Assembly (NCBI GenBank): GCA_016788295.1
Contig: JAEUSY010000005.1
Span: 83,583 to 147,582 of the forward strand
Origin: Flavobacteriales bacterium
GTDB taxonomy: Bacteria; Bacteroidota; Bacteroidia; Flavobacteriales_F; PHOS-HE28
Reading direction: 5' to 3'
Length of the DNA: 64,000 nt
The stretch's first letter is position 1. Each line of letters begins with the position of its first letter. The notes below the pieces were generated by a model, which was not told the origin of the DNA, did not search any database, and saw only the letters and a program-made list of their open reading frames with translations. Positions 9,511-18,669 of the stretch are shown one piece after another. A program made the position numbers and the translations under genes.

Positions 9511-10157
9511 TGCGATGGGCCGGAACGACCGGCCAGGTTCATGCGGTTCTCCTGGCCTTTGAGCAGCCGCCCGATGTTCTCCCGGTGCGTGTAGAACACC
9601 AGGAGGCACAGGGCAATGGCGAAGCCGATCTTCACGGTGCTATCCTCATGAAAGAGGAAGGCCATGGACAACGGGAACGACAGCGCGGAGAACAAGGAAC
9701 TGAGCGACACATAGCGGGAAAGGAGGAAGACCACCAGGAACACCGCCACGCATACACCTGCGGCACCCGGATGGAAGGCCAGCACGCCACCGAGCGAGGT
9801 GGCCACCCCCTTGCCTCCCTTGAACCCCGCGAACACAGGGTACAAATGGCCAACAACGGCCGCCACCACCAAGGCCACGCGCAGCCAATCGAAACCGGGT
9901 GTACCGTCCGCTACGCCCACCATTTTCGGCAGCAGGAAGACCGGCAGAAAGCCCTTGGCCACATCGATCAGCAGTACAGGTATACCGGCCTTCCTACCCA
10001 GCACGCGGAAGGTGTTGGTGGCCCCTGCATTGCGGCTTCCGTGCTCGCGCACATCAACGCCATAAAATGCGCGGCCCCACCACACGCTGGTGGGAATGCT
10101 TCCGGAGAGATAGGCCAGTAACACGGCGGCCAACCCGTACACCCAGGGGAGGTCCAT
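9507..10157 (-). CDS. plsY: Acyl-phosphate:glycerol-3-phosphate acyltransferase PlsY
   Basis: This 216-residue inner-membrane enzyme transfers an acyl group from acyl-phosphate to sn-glycerol-3-phosphate, the first acylation step of phospholipid synthesis. Five or so hydrophobic spans are visible. The three conserved cytoplasmic motifs are present: SGSIPTS (18-24), HGSRNAGATN (39-48) and GFKGGKGVATSLG (111-123). Length matches the family. It starts 3 bp after the stop of the 1504-residue gene and its TGA overlaps the ATG of the SPOR-like giant, placing it inside a minus-strand operon of envelope genes running from prmA. Confidence 0.96.
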   Translation of the reverse strand: MDLPWVYGLAAVLLAYLSGSIPTSVWWGRAFYGVDVREHGSRNAGATNTFRVLGRKAGIPVLLIDVAKGFLPVFLLPKMVGVADGTPGFDWLRVALVVAAVVGHLYPVFAGFKGGKGVATSLGGVLAFHPGAAGVCVAVFLVVFLLSRYVSLSSLFSALSFPLSMAFLFHEDSTVKIGFAIALCLLVFYTHRENIGRLLKGQENRMNLAGRSGPSQ

Positions 10158-10160
10158 GGT

Positions 10161-13100
10161 TCAGTTCAATCCGAAGCGTTCGCGGAAATCGTCCACCTTC
10201 TTCTTGTTCGTGAGAATGTACTGGTAAGCGGGCAGGTCCTTGCCATCCTCCAGCTTGCGCTTATCGTCCTTCACCTCGCTCAGCATGGTGTTGAACTGCT
10301 GGTCGCTGCTGTAGGCATAGAGCATGTTGCGCGTGTACTGGAAGAAGTAATAGGTCTGGTCGTCCAGCATCAGCATGATGGTGAGGATGTTCCCGCTGCG
10401 CTTGCGCTCCAGATGCACCTTGCCCTTCACGTAGCGGTACACCGGCTTTTTCAGGATGCTGGCAATTCCGATGGGGCCCTCGCTCACCCAGCTCTGTTCG
10501 GGACCATCCCAGCGCATCTTCACATCGGCAAGCACCAGGGGCTTCACCAATTCCTCGGGCAGTTTCTTGATCTCGCCCTTGATGCTCAGTTCGCTGATCA
10601 GCTTATCCGAACGCTCCAGGCCCAGCACTTCGCGGAGCATACGTTCATAGTAGGTCTTGGTGATGTCCACCTGTTTCTGCTCGGGGTAGGCCAGGATCTC
10701 GGCGGCCATGCGCTCCAACGCGTTCTCCAGGAAGTGGAAGTCCACGAGCATCACCTCGGAGGTGGTGGTCTTGTCGCCCTCCGTTTCATGGCGCAAGGTG
10801 CCCACGTTGGTCAGCTTGATCCGGCCCACATCCACCCCATGATCGATCCGGCCATCGGCCATTACCAGGCAATTCTCCACGGCCAGGCTCACAAGGTCGC
10901 CAGGCAGATCGCGCTGGCGGATCTTGTCCTTCGGACCGATCATGTACTCCTTGCGGCCTTTATCGTAGTACAACAGGCCCTTCGCGGCCATCACGGGATA
11001 GTCCTTGCGGTCCTTCAATGGACTTAGGAAGGCCGCGTAGGTGCGGTACGGATCATCGCTGGTGAGGTAGGCACCGGAGCCGATCACCGCACCGAGGTCA
11101 TCACGCAGCGAATCGGCCACGGGGATGAACACCTCCAAGGGGTCGATCGGGCCACTGAAACGCATCCAATTGCGCGCCATGCCTGCACAACCGTGCTGGA
11201 TGCGGGTGCTGCCCGAGAAGGTCAGTTCCTTCACGCTGGCGGTGAGCGCCACATCGCCAAAGAAGTCGAACGCAGGGCTGAGCTGGAAGTCCTCTTCCTT
11301 GGCAATGCGCCCCTGTGCACGGGTCTGGAAGGCGGTGTCCACCCCTACGCTGTGGAGCTTGATCTTGAACGCCCGCTTGTTCTCGTCCAGGTAGTCGATC
11401 TCGCCTGTGGCCGTATAGTCGCGCCGGGCCTTGATGTTGGCCGTGGCGTTGTAGATGCGGTGGTACTTGGTAACGTAGTTGGCCGTGATCACGGTGTTCG
11501 TGAGCGGGTCCATCACGGCATTGCGCCGGATGCGCACACGCATGCTGTCCGGCGTGATCAACGCATCGGCCACTTGGATGTACTGCACATCATTGGCGGT
11601 GATCAGGTGTTTCTTCAGGTCGTATCTCGCTTTGGGTGCCATGAAGGCGAGCGAGTCCTGATCGGGGCGGGTACTGATGAAGTTGGAGCCTGAAAGCTGG
11701 AGGTCCTCATTACCAGCTGCTGCCGTGCGATCGCTCTCCAGCTCGATATCGCCTTGGTCCATGAACCACTTGAAGCGGTCCATGAAGCAGATGTACTGGT
11801 TCACCGGGAACTCCACCTTGGTCTCGCTGCCATTGCTAACGAACTCGCCCACACGCTCATCCAGCTTCACAGTGGCGTTCACGTTATCCGTTTTGAAGGC
11901 AATGCTGGAGGTATCACCCTCGGTGAGGCGGAAATCCGAGGTATCGGCATGGAGCTTCATGGTCTCGAACTGGAAGAGGTCCGAGCGAAGGGTGGCATTA
12001 CGGAAGTCGATGAGGCCTGCGCCCGTCATACCAGCGGGGGTCAGGTCCGTGATGCCGTGCAGCAGGGCCTGGTCATCGTACATCACCATGGGCTTGCGGA
12101 GCTTCTCGGAGCGCAGCACATCGCGGGCAGGTTCCAGGCGCACGAAGAGGTCGTTACCGGCCACCACGGGCACCTTGGCGGGCGCTGTGCTCGATCGGTT
12201 GTACAGCGTGTCCGCGCGTCCCAATGTGCTATCAGGTGTAAAGACAAGGCTCTTCGACCGAAGCTTCGTGGTGAGGTACTCCATGTCGCCATCGCCCTGC
12301 AGACCGCGGTTGTTGAGGGTGATGGTGTTGGTGAACTTCGCTTTGCGTCCATAGAGCGGGAGGCCCGCATCTCCGGTGTTCCGCACGAAGCCCAGGGCAT
12401 AATCCGGCTGGAGTTTCAGCGGTTCGCGGATATCGGGGAAGATGCCGCCGCTGACCAGAGTTCCGGTGAACGTTAGACCCGCATTGGTGAAGTTGTCCAG
12501 CGAATCGATCTGGAACGGGTCGCTCTTGTAGTAGAACTTGTCACGCACGTACACACCGCGCTGTATGGTGCGTTTGCTGTAGAACACAAAGCTCTCCTTG
12601 GTGCTGTTGAACTTGGGGTATTCGGGGTATTTCTCCTGCTGCCTTCCCCCCTTGTTGCTCGGCGCATCGATCTCCAATGTGCCGGTCACTTGCTCCAGCA
12701 CGTTCTTCACACGCACCAGCGTGGTGCGGCCCTCGGCGTTCTTCTCGAAACTGTCGGCCATGAAGGAGACACTGTCCACGTTCAACAGATCGATGGTGAA
12801 GGGGTCGTAGTGGAAGTAGTACTCCTTGCCGTAGTACTGCAACTTACCGGCCTGTATGCTGCCGCCGAACGTGAAGTCACGGCCCTTCTTGATGGTGACA
12901 AGCTTCTCGCTGGGGTAGATCTTCACATCCTGCGAGTCGCTCACCACGATGCGGGCCACGCCACGCATGGTGAGGTCGTTGTTCAGCAGGTTCAGCGTGG
13001 CGTTCACCCCATCCTCCACATTGGAGTTGAACTGCAGCACATCGTAATCCTGTTTGCCAGCGCTGTTCAGGATGTGCTGGCGCAGGCGCGGAAGGACCTC

Positions 13101-14675
13101 CACCCACTCTGTCTCGGGGTCGTACTTCAGGTAACCCTTGTTGGCCATATCGATGAGCAGCGGCACCACCTGCTGCTTCTGCATGCGGCTGTACACGGCG
13201 AATTCCTGTGCATAGAAATGTCCACCGTTCTGTTTGCTGAAATCGTTCAAGCGCACCAGGGGATGCACGTTATCGATCCCCAGCATGCCCATGTAGCGCT
13301 TCTCCTTGAAGTAGTCGTAGCTCTCGAAACTGGCCTTGTTCTGCGTACTTCCCTGGAGGGAGCCCATCTGCACCAGCGGGTCACCCTGTTTCCAGGTCAG
13401 CACCTCGAAGTACATATCAAGCAGGTGGAAGCTGTTGTAGAAGGGCGCTTTACCCAAGCCCTCGTCCTTCTTGATGATGGTGAGCTGCTTCTTGTCCTTC
13501 AGGAAGCGCAGGCTGACGCTCTGGTGGTAGAGCGAATCCTTTTCCATGCGCAGGCGCACGGTGGCATCGTCGCTGGTGATGCGCTCAGGCTCGATGCTGA
13601 ACTTCAGGCCACTGGAAACGATGAAGGGCCGCTTATCGCGATAGAACGTGAGGTAGGCCGGCTCCTCCTTGGTGCCATAGCCCTGCAGCTTCGCGCCTTC
13701 AATGGTGAAACCGCCCTCGAAGTCGATGCCCTCGGCGATGTCGCGGACCTTCAGACGCCGATCGTGGCTCTCGAAACGTGGATAGGTCGCATTGTCCTTG
13801 TCCACATTGGCCATCACCTTGTCGCTCACCTTGCCCAGCAGGGTGCGCTCGAAATAGGGGTGGTTGAAGCGCACGGTATCCACGTCGAAGGCGGCGCTCT
13901 TCATGCGCACGGTGTAGGCATGGTCCCATTCGGCGAAGGTGGCGCCAGGCTTCAGGCCGGCTCTTTCCCAAGTGACCTTTCCGCCCATGCCCCGCCAGGT
14001 CTCTGTGGTGGGGTAATAGGTGCCCGAGGTGGCGAGGATGATGGCACTATCGCCCTTTGCGAGGCAAACGAGGTCGGTCTTCGCGAACCGTACCATGGGC
14101 ACACTGTCGAAAACGAAGGTGAACTGTGGGCTTCGGCTACGCCAGATGGTACTGGCGCCTGAGTAAAGGGTATTGTCCTTGAAGAGGCCTGCGCAAGTGG
14201 CCACGAACGCGACCACGTTCTGCTTGCGGTTGCCCTGCACCAGTTGGTCCATGCCCTGCATCCATGCATCGAACTCGGCAGCTCCACGGCCCGTGCCGGG
14301 GAATGCGGCCACCGCGGCCAGGTAATCCCTGAAATGGGGGAATGCCTCGAAGCGTTTCTTCAACATGAAGTTGGCCACCTCCACCACCTTCACACGCTGT
14401 CGCTCGCTGTACCAGGTGCTGTTCCAGGCGGGGGCGAACACCTGCTCCATGAACGGCCTGCCCTCCTTCTTGTCGGCCGCGATAATGAACTCGGACACCT
14501 CCTGCAGGAACAGCGCCTGATCGGAGGAGAAAGGCTTGGTCTGGGCAACAGATGACAGCGAAGCACAAGCCCATAACAAGCTCCATAGCAGAGCCCTGAG
14601 GTGGACCGTACGTGGAACGTACTTGGTCAGACCCTCATTGACCGTCCTTTCGTCGTTCTGCACCGTTCCGTTCAT
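10161..14675 (-). CDS. Very large secreted protein of unknown function
   Basis: The product has 1504 residues. A signal peptide spans about residues 26-45 (LRALLWSLLWACASLSSVAQ) after an unusually long polar N-terminus. I recognise no enzymatic motif. Residues 40-200 look helical (LLEV, FPHFRDYLAAVAAFPG), and the rest consists of short alternating beta-strands with repeated patterns such as an OstA/LptA-like stretch near 1060-1120 (VRIRRNAVMDP, ANYVTKYHRIYNA). This suggests a long beta-helix or jelly-roll surface or periplasmic protein. The ATG at 14675 overlaps the prmA stop (ATGA), which fixes the start, and plsY follows after 3 bp. Coupling to prmA and plsY implies constitutive, housekeeping-level expression. 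An envelope role is inference from position and signal peptide only. Confidence 0.8.
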   Translation of the reverse strand: MNGTVQNDERTVNEGLTKYVPRTVHLRALLWSLLWACASLSSVAQTKPFSSDQALFLQEVSEFIIAADKKEGRPFMEQVFAPAWNSTWYSERQRVKVVEVANFMLKKRFEAFPHFRDYLAAVAAFPGTGRGAAEFDAWMQGMDQLVQGNRKQNVVAFVATCAGLFKDNTLYSGASTIWRSRSPQFTFVFDSVPMVRFAKTDLVCLAKGDSAIILATSGTYYPTTETWRGMGGKVTWERAGLKPGATFAEWDHAYTVRMKSAAFDVDTVRFNHPYFERTLLGKVSDKVMANVDKDNATYPRFESHDRRLKVRDIAEGIDFEGGFTIEGAKLQGYGTKEEPAYLTFYRDKRPFIVSSGLKFSIEPERITSDDATVRLRMEKDSLYHQSVSLRFLKDKKQLTIIKKDEGLGKAPFYNSFHLLDMYFEVLTWKQGDPLVQMGSLQGSTQNKASFESYDYFKEKRYMGMLGIDNVHPLVRLNDFSKQNGGHFYAQEFAVYSRMQKQQVVPLLIDMANKGYLKYDPETEWVEVLPRLRQHILNSAGKQDYDVLQFNSNVEDGVNATLNLLNNDLTMRGVARIVVSDSQDVKIYPSEKLVTIKKGRDFTFGGSIQAGKLQYYGKEYYFHYDPFTIDLLNVDSVSFMADSFEKNAEGRTTLVRVKNVLEQVTGTLEIDAPSNKGGRQQEKYPEYPKFNSTKESFVFYSKRTIQRGVYVRDKFYYKSDPFQIDSLDNFTNAGLTFTGTLVSGGIFPDIREPLKLQPDYALGFVRNTGDAGLPLYGRKAKFTNTITLNNRGLQGDGDMEYLTTKLRSKSLVFTPDSTLGRADTLYNRSSTAPAKVPVVAGNDLFVRLEPARDVLRSEKLRKPMVMYDDQALLHGITDLTPAGMTGAGLIDFRNATLRSDLFQFETMKLHADTSDFRLTEGDTSSIAFKTDNVNATVKLDERVGEFVSNGSETKVEFPVNQYICFMDRFKWFMDQGDIELESDRTAAAGNEDLQLSGSNFISTRPDQDSLAFMAPKARYDLKKHLITANDVQYIQVADALITPDSMRVRIRRNAVMDPLTNTVITANYVTKYHRIYNATANIKARRDYTATGEIDYLDENKRAFKIKLHSVGVDTAFQTRAQGRIAKEEDFQLSPAFDFFGDVALTASVKELTFSGSTRIQHGCAGMARNWMRFSGPIDPLEVFIPVADSLRDDLGAVIGSGAYLTSDDPYRTYAAFLSPLKDRKDYPVMAAKGLLYYDKGRKEYMIGPKDKIRQRDLPGDLVSLAVENCLVMADGRIDHGVDVGRIKLTNVGTLRHETEGDKTTTSEVMLVDFHFLENALERMAAEILAYPEQKQVDITKTYYERMLREVLGLERSDKLISELSIKGEIKKLPEELVKPLVLADVKMRWDGPEQSWVSEGPIGIASILKKPVYRYVKGKVHLERKRSGNILTIMLMLDDQTYYFFQYTRNMLYAYSSDQQFNTMLSEVKDDKRKLEDGKDLPAYQYILTNKKKVDDFRERFGLN

Positions 14676-15565
14676 GCGCTTGGTTTCCTGCACCTCAGCA
14701 ACGCCCAGTCCCCTTCGTTCAAGCGTTCCGCAAGTTCCAGGCCGCACTCTTTGGCACGTTGGGCCAACATGTGGCGATCGGTGACCACAAAGCCACTGAG
14801 GAACAAGGCCCCGCCCGGACGGAGCGCTGCGGCCATGACGGGCATGGCGTTGAGGAGCACGTTGCGTTCGATGTTGGCCAAGATAAGGTCGTAGGTATGG
14901 CCCTTCAGGGCTTCGGCATCGCCCTTTTCCACAGTGATGCGGTGACAATCGTTGTGGGCGATGTTCACCAGGGCATTGTCAACGGCCGCCTGATCAATGT
15001 CGATGGCACGCCCCGTGGCCGCACCCATGCGTTCGGCCAAAATGGCCAACACGCCGGTGCCGCAACCCAGGTCGCAGATGTCCTTGCCGCTCATATCGAA
15101 GCTCTGCCTGCCTTCGGCACCAGCATCCGCGAGACCGAGCATGGCTTGCACCATCATGCGGGTGGTGGCATGGTGCCCGGTGCCAAAAGCCATGCGGGGC
15201 GTGATCACCAGTTCGTGGGTGAAGCCCGGCACGCTGGGGTGGTGATCGGCACGAATGCGCACTGAAGTACCCACTTCCACCGGCTTGAAGTTGCGCTCCC
15301 ACTCCGCGTTCCAATTGCGATCGGCAATGTCCAAGCTGGTCCATGAGACGTTCACATGGGGATCACGCAAGGTCATCAGTTCGCCCAGTGCCTCGGCCTT
15401 GAACTTGTCCGTGGGGATGTAGGCCTTCAGTTCTCCGCTCCCACCGGCCATATCGGTGAAGGACTCCTCGAAACTATCGTAGCCCAGTTCGGCCAGTTCC
15501 ACCATGAGTATGTCGCGCCAGGGATCGCAAGGGGCGAGGAGGAAGGAGACTTCGGTGTAGCGCAT
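14672..15565 (-). CDS. prmA: Ribosomal protein L11 methyltransferase PrmA
   Basis: The enzyme uses S-adenosylmethionine to trimethylate ribosomal protein L11 at several amino groups. It has 297 residues. The N-terminal substrate-recognition domain occupies about 1-100. The PrmA signature PRMAFGTGHHATT lies at 123-135, the SAM-binding motif DLGCGTGVLAI at 165-175, the acidic ribose-binding segment AIDIDQAAV at 187-195, and LANIERNVLL at 229-238. The assignment is firm. Its stop overlaps the next gene start (ATGA). It is 170 bp downstream of tpiA, separated by short repeats. Confidence 0.96.
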   Translation of the reverse strand: MRYTEVSFLLAPCDPWRDILMVELAELGYDSFEESFTDMAGGSGELKAYIPTDKFKAEALGELMTLRDPHVNVSWTSLDIADRNWNAEWERNFKPVEVGTSVRIRADHHPSVPGFTHELVITPRMAFGTGHHATTRMMVQAMLGLADAGAEGRQSFDMSGKDICDLGCGTGVLAILAERMGAATGRAIDIDQAAVDNALVNIAHNDCHRITVEKGDAEALKGHTYDLILANIERNVLLNAMPVMAAALRPGGALFLSGFVVTDRHMLAQRAKECGLELAERLNEGDWALLRCRKPSA

Positions 15566-15584
15566 TTTGGGGGGTGAGAGAGTT

Positions 15585-15626
15585 GGCAGTAGGCAGTGGG
15601 CAGTGGGCAGTGGGCAGTTGGCAGTT
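15585..15626. repeat. Six tandem copies of heptamer GGCAGTN
   Basis: Six consecutive 7-bp units, GGCAGT followed by A, G or T, lie between prmA and tpiA. The unit is not a multiple of three and the region is not coding. It is a simple-sequence array of the slippage-prone kind. Confidence 0.85.
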
Positions 15627-15630
15627 GGCC

Positions 15631-15678
15631 CTTCGACAAGCTCAGGGCGAGCAGTGGGTCACTTCGACAAGCTCAGGG
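15631..15678. repeat. Two direct copies of CTTCGACAAGCTCAGGG
   Basis: The 17-mer occurs at 15631-15647 and again at 15662-15678, 31 bp apart, in the same orientation in the tpiA-prmA intergenic space. From general experience this word (reverse CTGAGCTTGTCGAAG) is a high-copy intergenic repeat in many bacterial genomes, and it contains the short inverted pair AGCT. No function is assigned. Confidence 0.8.
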
Positions 15679-15735
15679 TAAATGGTGGATAGCGGGGTAA
15701 TGGGCGCGGCTTACACCCGTTTGCTGCTCGCGCGT

Positions 15736-16500
15736 TCAGTGCTTGGCCGCGGTGGCCAGGCGCACCAGTTCCACGAAGGAGGTGGCATCCAGCGCTGCAC
15801 CACCGATCAGGCCGCCATTGATGTCGGGCTGACCGAAGAGGCCTGCGGCATTGTCGGGCTTGCAGCTGCCGCCATAGAGCAGGGGAATGGTATCGGCAAG
15901 GGCCCCCACCTTGTTGCGCAAGGCACTGCGGATGAACGCGTGCATCTCCTGTGCCTGTTCGGGCGAGGCGGTAAGCCCAGTACCGATGGCCCAAACGGGT
16001 TCGTAGGCCACCACCACACGGGCGATCATTTCAGCATCCATTCCTGCAAAGGCCTCGTCGATCTGGCGACCCACCACATCAAAATGGCGACCGGCCTCAC
16101 GCTCTGCCTTCACTTCGCCACAGCAGTAGATGGGGGTGATCCCTCCAGCAAGCAAGGCGGCCATTTTGCGCCCTACAGCGGTATCGGTCTCCCCGAAATA
16201 TTGGCGGCGCTCGCTGTGGCCCACGATGCAGGCCCCCACGCCAATGCTCTTCAGCATGCCCACGCTCACCTCACCGGTGTAGGCCCCGGTCGCGGCTTCG
16301 TGACAGTTCTGCGCCGCCACCAGAACGCGGGTCCCATTTACTTGTTCGGCCACGGAAGCCAGGAACGGGAAAGGCGGCGCCACCACCACCTCCACTTGTG
16401 CGGGCAGGGCCTCCAGGCCTTTCACTACACCATTCACCAGCTCCGCCGCCGTGGTGCGGTCGGTGTGCATCTTCCAATTACCGGCTACGATCGTTCTCAT
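15736..16500 (-). CDS. tpiA: Triosephosphate isomerase
   Basis: This cytosolic glycolytic enzyme interconverts dihydroxyacetone phosphate and glyceraldehyde 3-phosphate. The 254 residues fit the family. Catalytic residues are all visible: Asn8 and Lys10 in GNWKM, His95 in CIVGHSERR, and Glu167 in AYEPVWAIGTG, with loop 6 (AIGTG) directly after. The phosphate-binding segments YGGSCKPDN (209-217) and NGGLIGGAAL (228-237) are present. I chose the Met at 16500 because MRTIVAGNWKM is the normal start of this family; a longer in-frame extension has no homologous character. It is 74 bp downstream of the DoxX-like gene, an arrangement familiar from Bacteroidota. Confidence 0.97.
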   Translation of the reverse strand: MRTIVAGNWKMHTDRTTAAELVNGVVKGLEALPAQVEVVVAPPFPFLASVAEQVNGTRVLVAAQNCHEAATGAYTGEVSVGMLKSIGVGACIVGHSERRQYFGETDTAVGRKMAALLAGGITPIYCCGEVKAEREAGRHFDVVGRQIDEAFAGMDAEMIARVVVAYEPVWAIGTGLTASPEQAQEMHAFIRSALRNKVGALADTIPLLYGGSCKPDNAAGLFGQPDINGGLIGGAALDATSFVELVRLATAAKH

Positions 16501-16574
16501 GCGTTCGGGCGGCCCGCATCGGCGCGCGACCGGGCGCAAAGATGCTCACCACGGCCCATGATCGGTCCCGCTTT

Positions 16575-17936
16575 CTACTGCACGCGTGCCTTTGCCTCCT
16601 CCAAGGTGGGCGTATCGTTGCCGTGCCATAGGCCCTTCACCGTGCCGGCCTTCAGCACCATCACCCCGGGATTCGCCCTGATGGCGGTCTTGATGGTCTT
16701 CTCGTCGCACTGCACGAAGTCGAAGGGCAGTTGGTGTTCGTGGCGCACCTCCTCAATGGCATCCCAACCGCTGGCACTTACGCCATACACGTACCAACCG
16801 GCGGCGTATGCCTCCCCGGCCAACTTCGCGATGGCCGCCATGTTCGTGCGGTCGGCCTTCTGCACGTTGTACATCATCACCAGCATCACCGGGCCTTGTT
16901 CGGCCAGCAGGTCGTTGGTCATGTCGTAGCCATCCTTGTCGGTGAGCAGGAAGTCCGACACGGGGCTGAGGATGCCAGGTTCCACTTCCACGATCCGGCG
17001 ATCCACGTACTCGAAGTTCTCATCGTCCCAAGGATAGGCACCTGCCGCATCGTACTCCTTGGCCTCGCCGGTGGTCTTGTTGCGGTAGATCACATAGGTC
17101 TGCACCACGGGCGGCTTGCCCATCACCTTCTGCTCGGGGATGCTCTTGCCCTCGGCATAGGGGCGGTAATCGCGCACCGGGAGGTGGGCATAGCACCACC
17201 ACGCGAACACCAGTGTAAGCACGCTCACCCATCCGGCAGCAGCCCACTCGGCCTTCGGGCCTTGCATGGCGCGCTTTATCGCGAGGTAACCGAGGTAGCC
17301 AACTGCGGTGAAGAGCACAGGCCCCCACCACGTGAACACCCAGCTCCAACCCGCAACGAACAAGAGGCCACCGGGCAATAGCACCAGGTCCTCGGCACCG
17401 GTATTCCAGCCAATGCCCTTGCCGCGCCACGCCGCGAACAAGATCGGCAACAGGAAGACGAAGAGCACCGCGTCCTTGGTGAAGCTTTCCCAAGGGGTGA
17501 GGCTGCGACCAACACTGCCTTTCATGGCATCGCCGAAGCACCCACAATCGGTCACACAGGTCATGTCCTGGGTCTGCTCCTGACCGTTCACGGTAATGGT
17601 GTAGGTCATGGGGTTGCCAGCGGCCTGGCGGTCGTTGCAACGGGCGGTGAAGGCGGTAAGCCAGCCGAAGAAGAGCGTAAGAACGAGCAGTGATACGGTG
17701 GCCAACTTCATGCGGCCACCGAACAGCAGGGCGAACCCGAGCACGATCTCGCCCAGGCAGGCCAGCACGGCGAAGGTGAGCGCGTAGGGCTCAAGGCCCG
17801 GCAGGCCCAGCGCGCTCTCGGCGAAATACTCCTCCAGTTTGTACGAGAAGCCGAGCGGGTCGTTGGCCTTGATGAGGCCGCTGACAATGAACAGGGAACC
17901 GACGAAGATCCGGGAGAAGAGAAGGAGTGCGCGCAT
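16575..17936 (-). CDS. DoxX-like BT_3928-type membrane protein
   Basis: The 453-residue inner-membrane protein begins with a DoxX-like four-helix region (residues 1-105; RIFVGSLFIVSGLIKANDP is typical). A periplasmic insert carries the Cys cluster CVTDCGCFGDAMKG (about 126-139), and further spans follow to about 245. The C-terminal part (about 330-453) has a thioredoxin-like strand order (VMLVMMYNVQKAD, NPGVMVLKAG) but no CXXC. The BT_3928 family is conserved next to tpiA and DUF1599 in Bacteroidota, and that context is seen here. DoxX-type proteins have been linked to quinone or redox chemistry, but the reaction of this family is not known to me. The DCGCFGD motif is the most likely functional site. 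Confidence 0.85.
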   Translation of the reverse strand: MRALLLFSRIFVGSLFIVSGLIKANDPLGFSYKLEEYFAESALGLPGLEPYALTFAVLACLGEIVLGFALLFGGRMKLATVSLLVLTLFFGWLTAFTARCNDRQAAGNPMTYTITVNGQEQTQDMTCVTDCGCFGDAMKGSVGRSLTPWESFTKDAVLFVFLLPILFAAWRGKGIGWNTGAEDLVLLPGGLLFVAGWSWVFTWWGPVLFTAVGYLGYLAIKRAMQGPKAEWAAAGWVSVLTLVFAWWCYAHLPVRDYRPYAEGKSIPEQKVMGKPPVVQTYVIYRNKTTGEAKEYDAAGAYPWDDENFEYVDRRIVEVEPGILSPVSDFLLTDKDGYDMTNDLLAEQGPVMLVMMYNVQKADRTNMAAIAKLAGEAYAAGWYVYGVSASGWDAIEEVRHEHQLPFDFVQCDEKTIKTAIRANPGVMVLKAGTVKGLWHGNDTPTLEEAKARVQ

Positions 17937-18040
17937 GCTGTTCGGGTATGGGATCGCTACGGACGGCGGCGAAGATAGAAGGGCGCTCCAGCGGAAGCCC
18001 CTGCATTAACGATCCTTGAACAGACCGGCCACGAAAGGGT

Positions 18041-18571
18041 TCAGGAGGAAGGCAGATCGCGGTGGTTGTGCAGGATGCCGCGCATGCTGGCCAGGTGGTG
18101 GTCGTCGTGCTCGGCCAGGTAGGTGGCCATATCCACCGGACGCATCTTCATTTGCCTGCATGGGTGCTGGGCGCTGTGGCGCAGGGCACCAGGGTCCATG
18201 CCTTCCATGCGGGCCACCAGGCGCACACGTTGCAGGCGGAACTCCTCCAGCAGATCACCGAGCTCACGGCCCCTGTGGCCTTCAAGCAAGTGGGTCTGAT
18301 CGCCAAGGTCGATCGCAGAGAGCTCGGACCGGCGCGCCATGAAGTCTTCCACGCGGGCCTCCATCCGCTCATCGAGCAAGAGAAGGTGACCGATGTGCTC
18401 CATCACGCTCCAACTGCCCGAACGACGCATGGTCAGGCGCTCGCGGGGTTCATGGGCTGCAAGGTGGGCAAGGCGGGCCGGGGTGCCGAGCAGTCGCTCC
18501 AGCAATACAGGGAATTCGCCTAGTCCGCGGCCGAAAGGTAGGGTCCGGTTGTTCCAGGGTATCAGTTCCAT
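18041..18571 (-). CDS. DinB-like four-helix protein
   Basis: The 176-residue cytoplasmic protein has the length and helical pattern of the DinB/YfiT metal-binding superfamily. A likely metal-ligand set is the His in VMEHIGHLL (about 56-64) together with the C-terminal cluster AEHDDHHLASM (about 153-163), since the fold normally places three histidines on helices 2 and 4. Members include bacillithiol transferases and damage-induced proteins of unknown activity, so the substrate cannot be inferred. It ends the minus-strand block; the 97-bp gap to the next gene shows no terminator. Confidence 0.75.
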   Translation of the reverse strand: MELIPWNNRTLPFGRGLGEFPVLLERLLGTPARLAHLAAHEPRERLTMRRSGSWSVMEHIGHLLLLDERMEARVEDFMARRSELSAIDLGDQTHLLEGHRGRELGDLLEEFRLQRVRLVARMEGMDPGALRHSAQHPCRQMKMRPVDMATYLAEHDDHHLASMRGILHNHRDLPSS

Positions 18572-18669
18572 GTCCCGTTATTGACCGTCCAATTTAGCTG
18601 GATGTTGCCCAGTGGCATCGGGTTTACATGGGGATGACAAAAGACGGTCCGGGCCGGGAGCTTCGAACC

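Noticed and set aside
15585..15678. CRISPR array
   Set aside because: The units are 7 and 17 bp with no spacers of constant length and no cas genes nearby.
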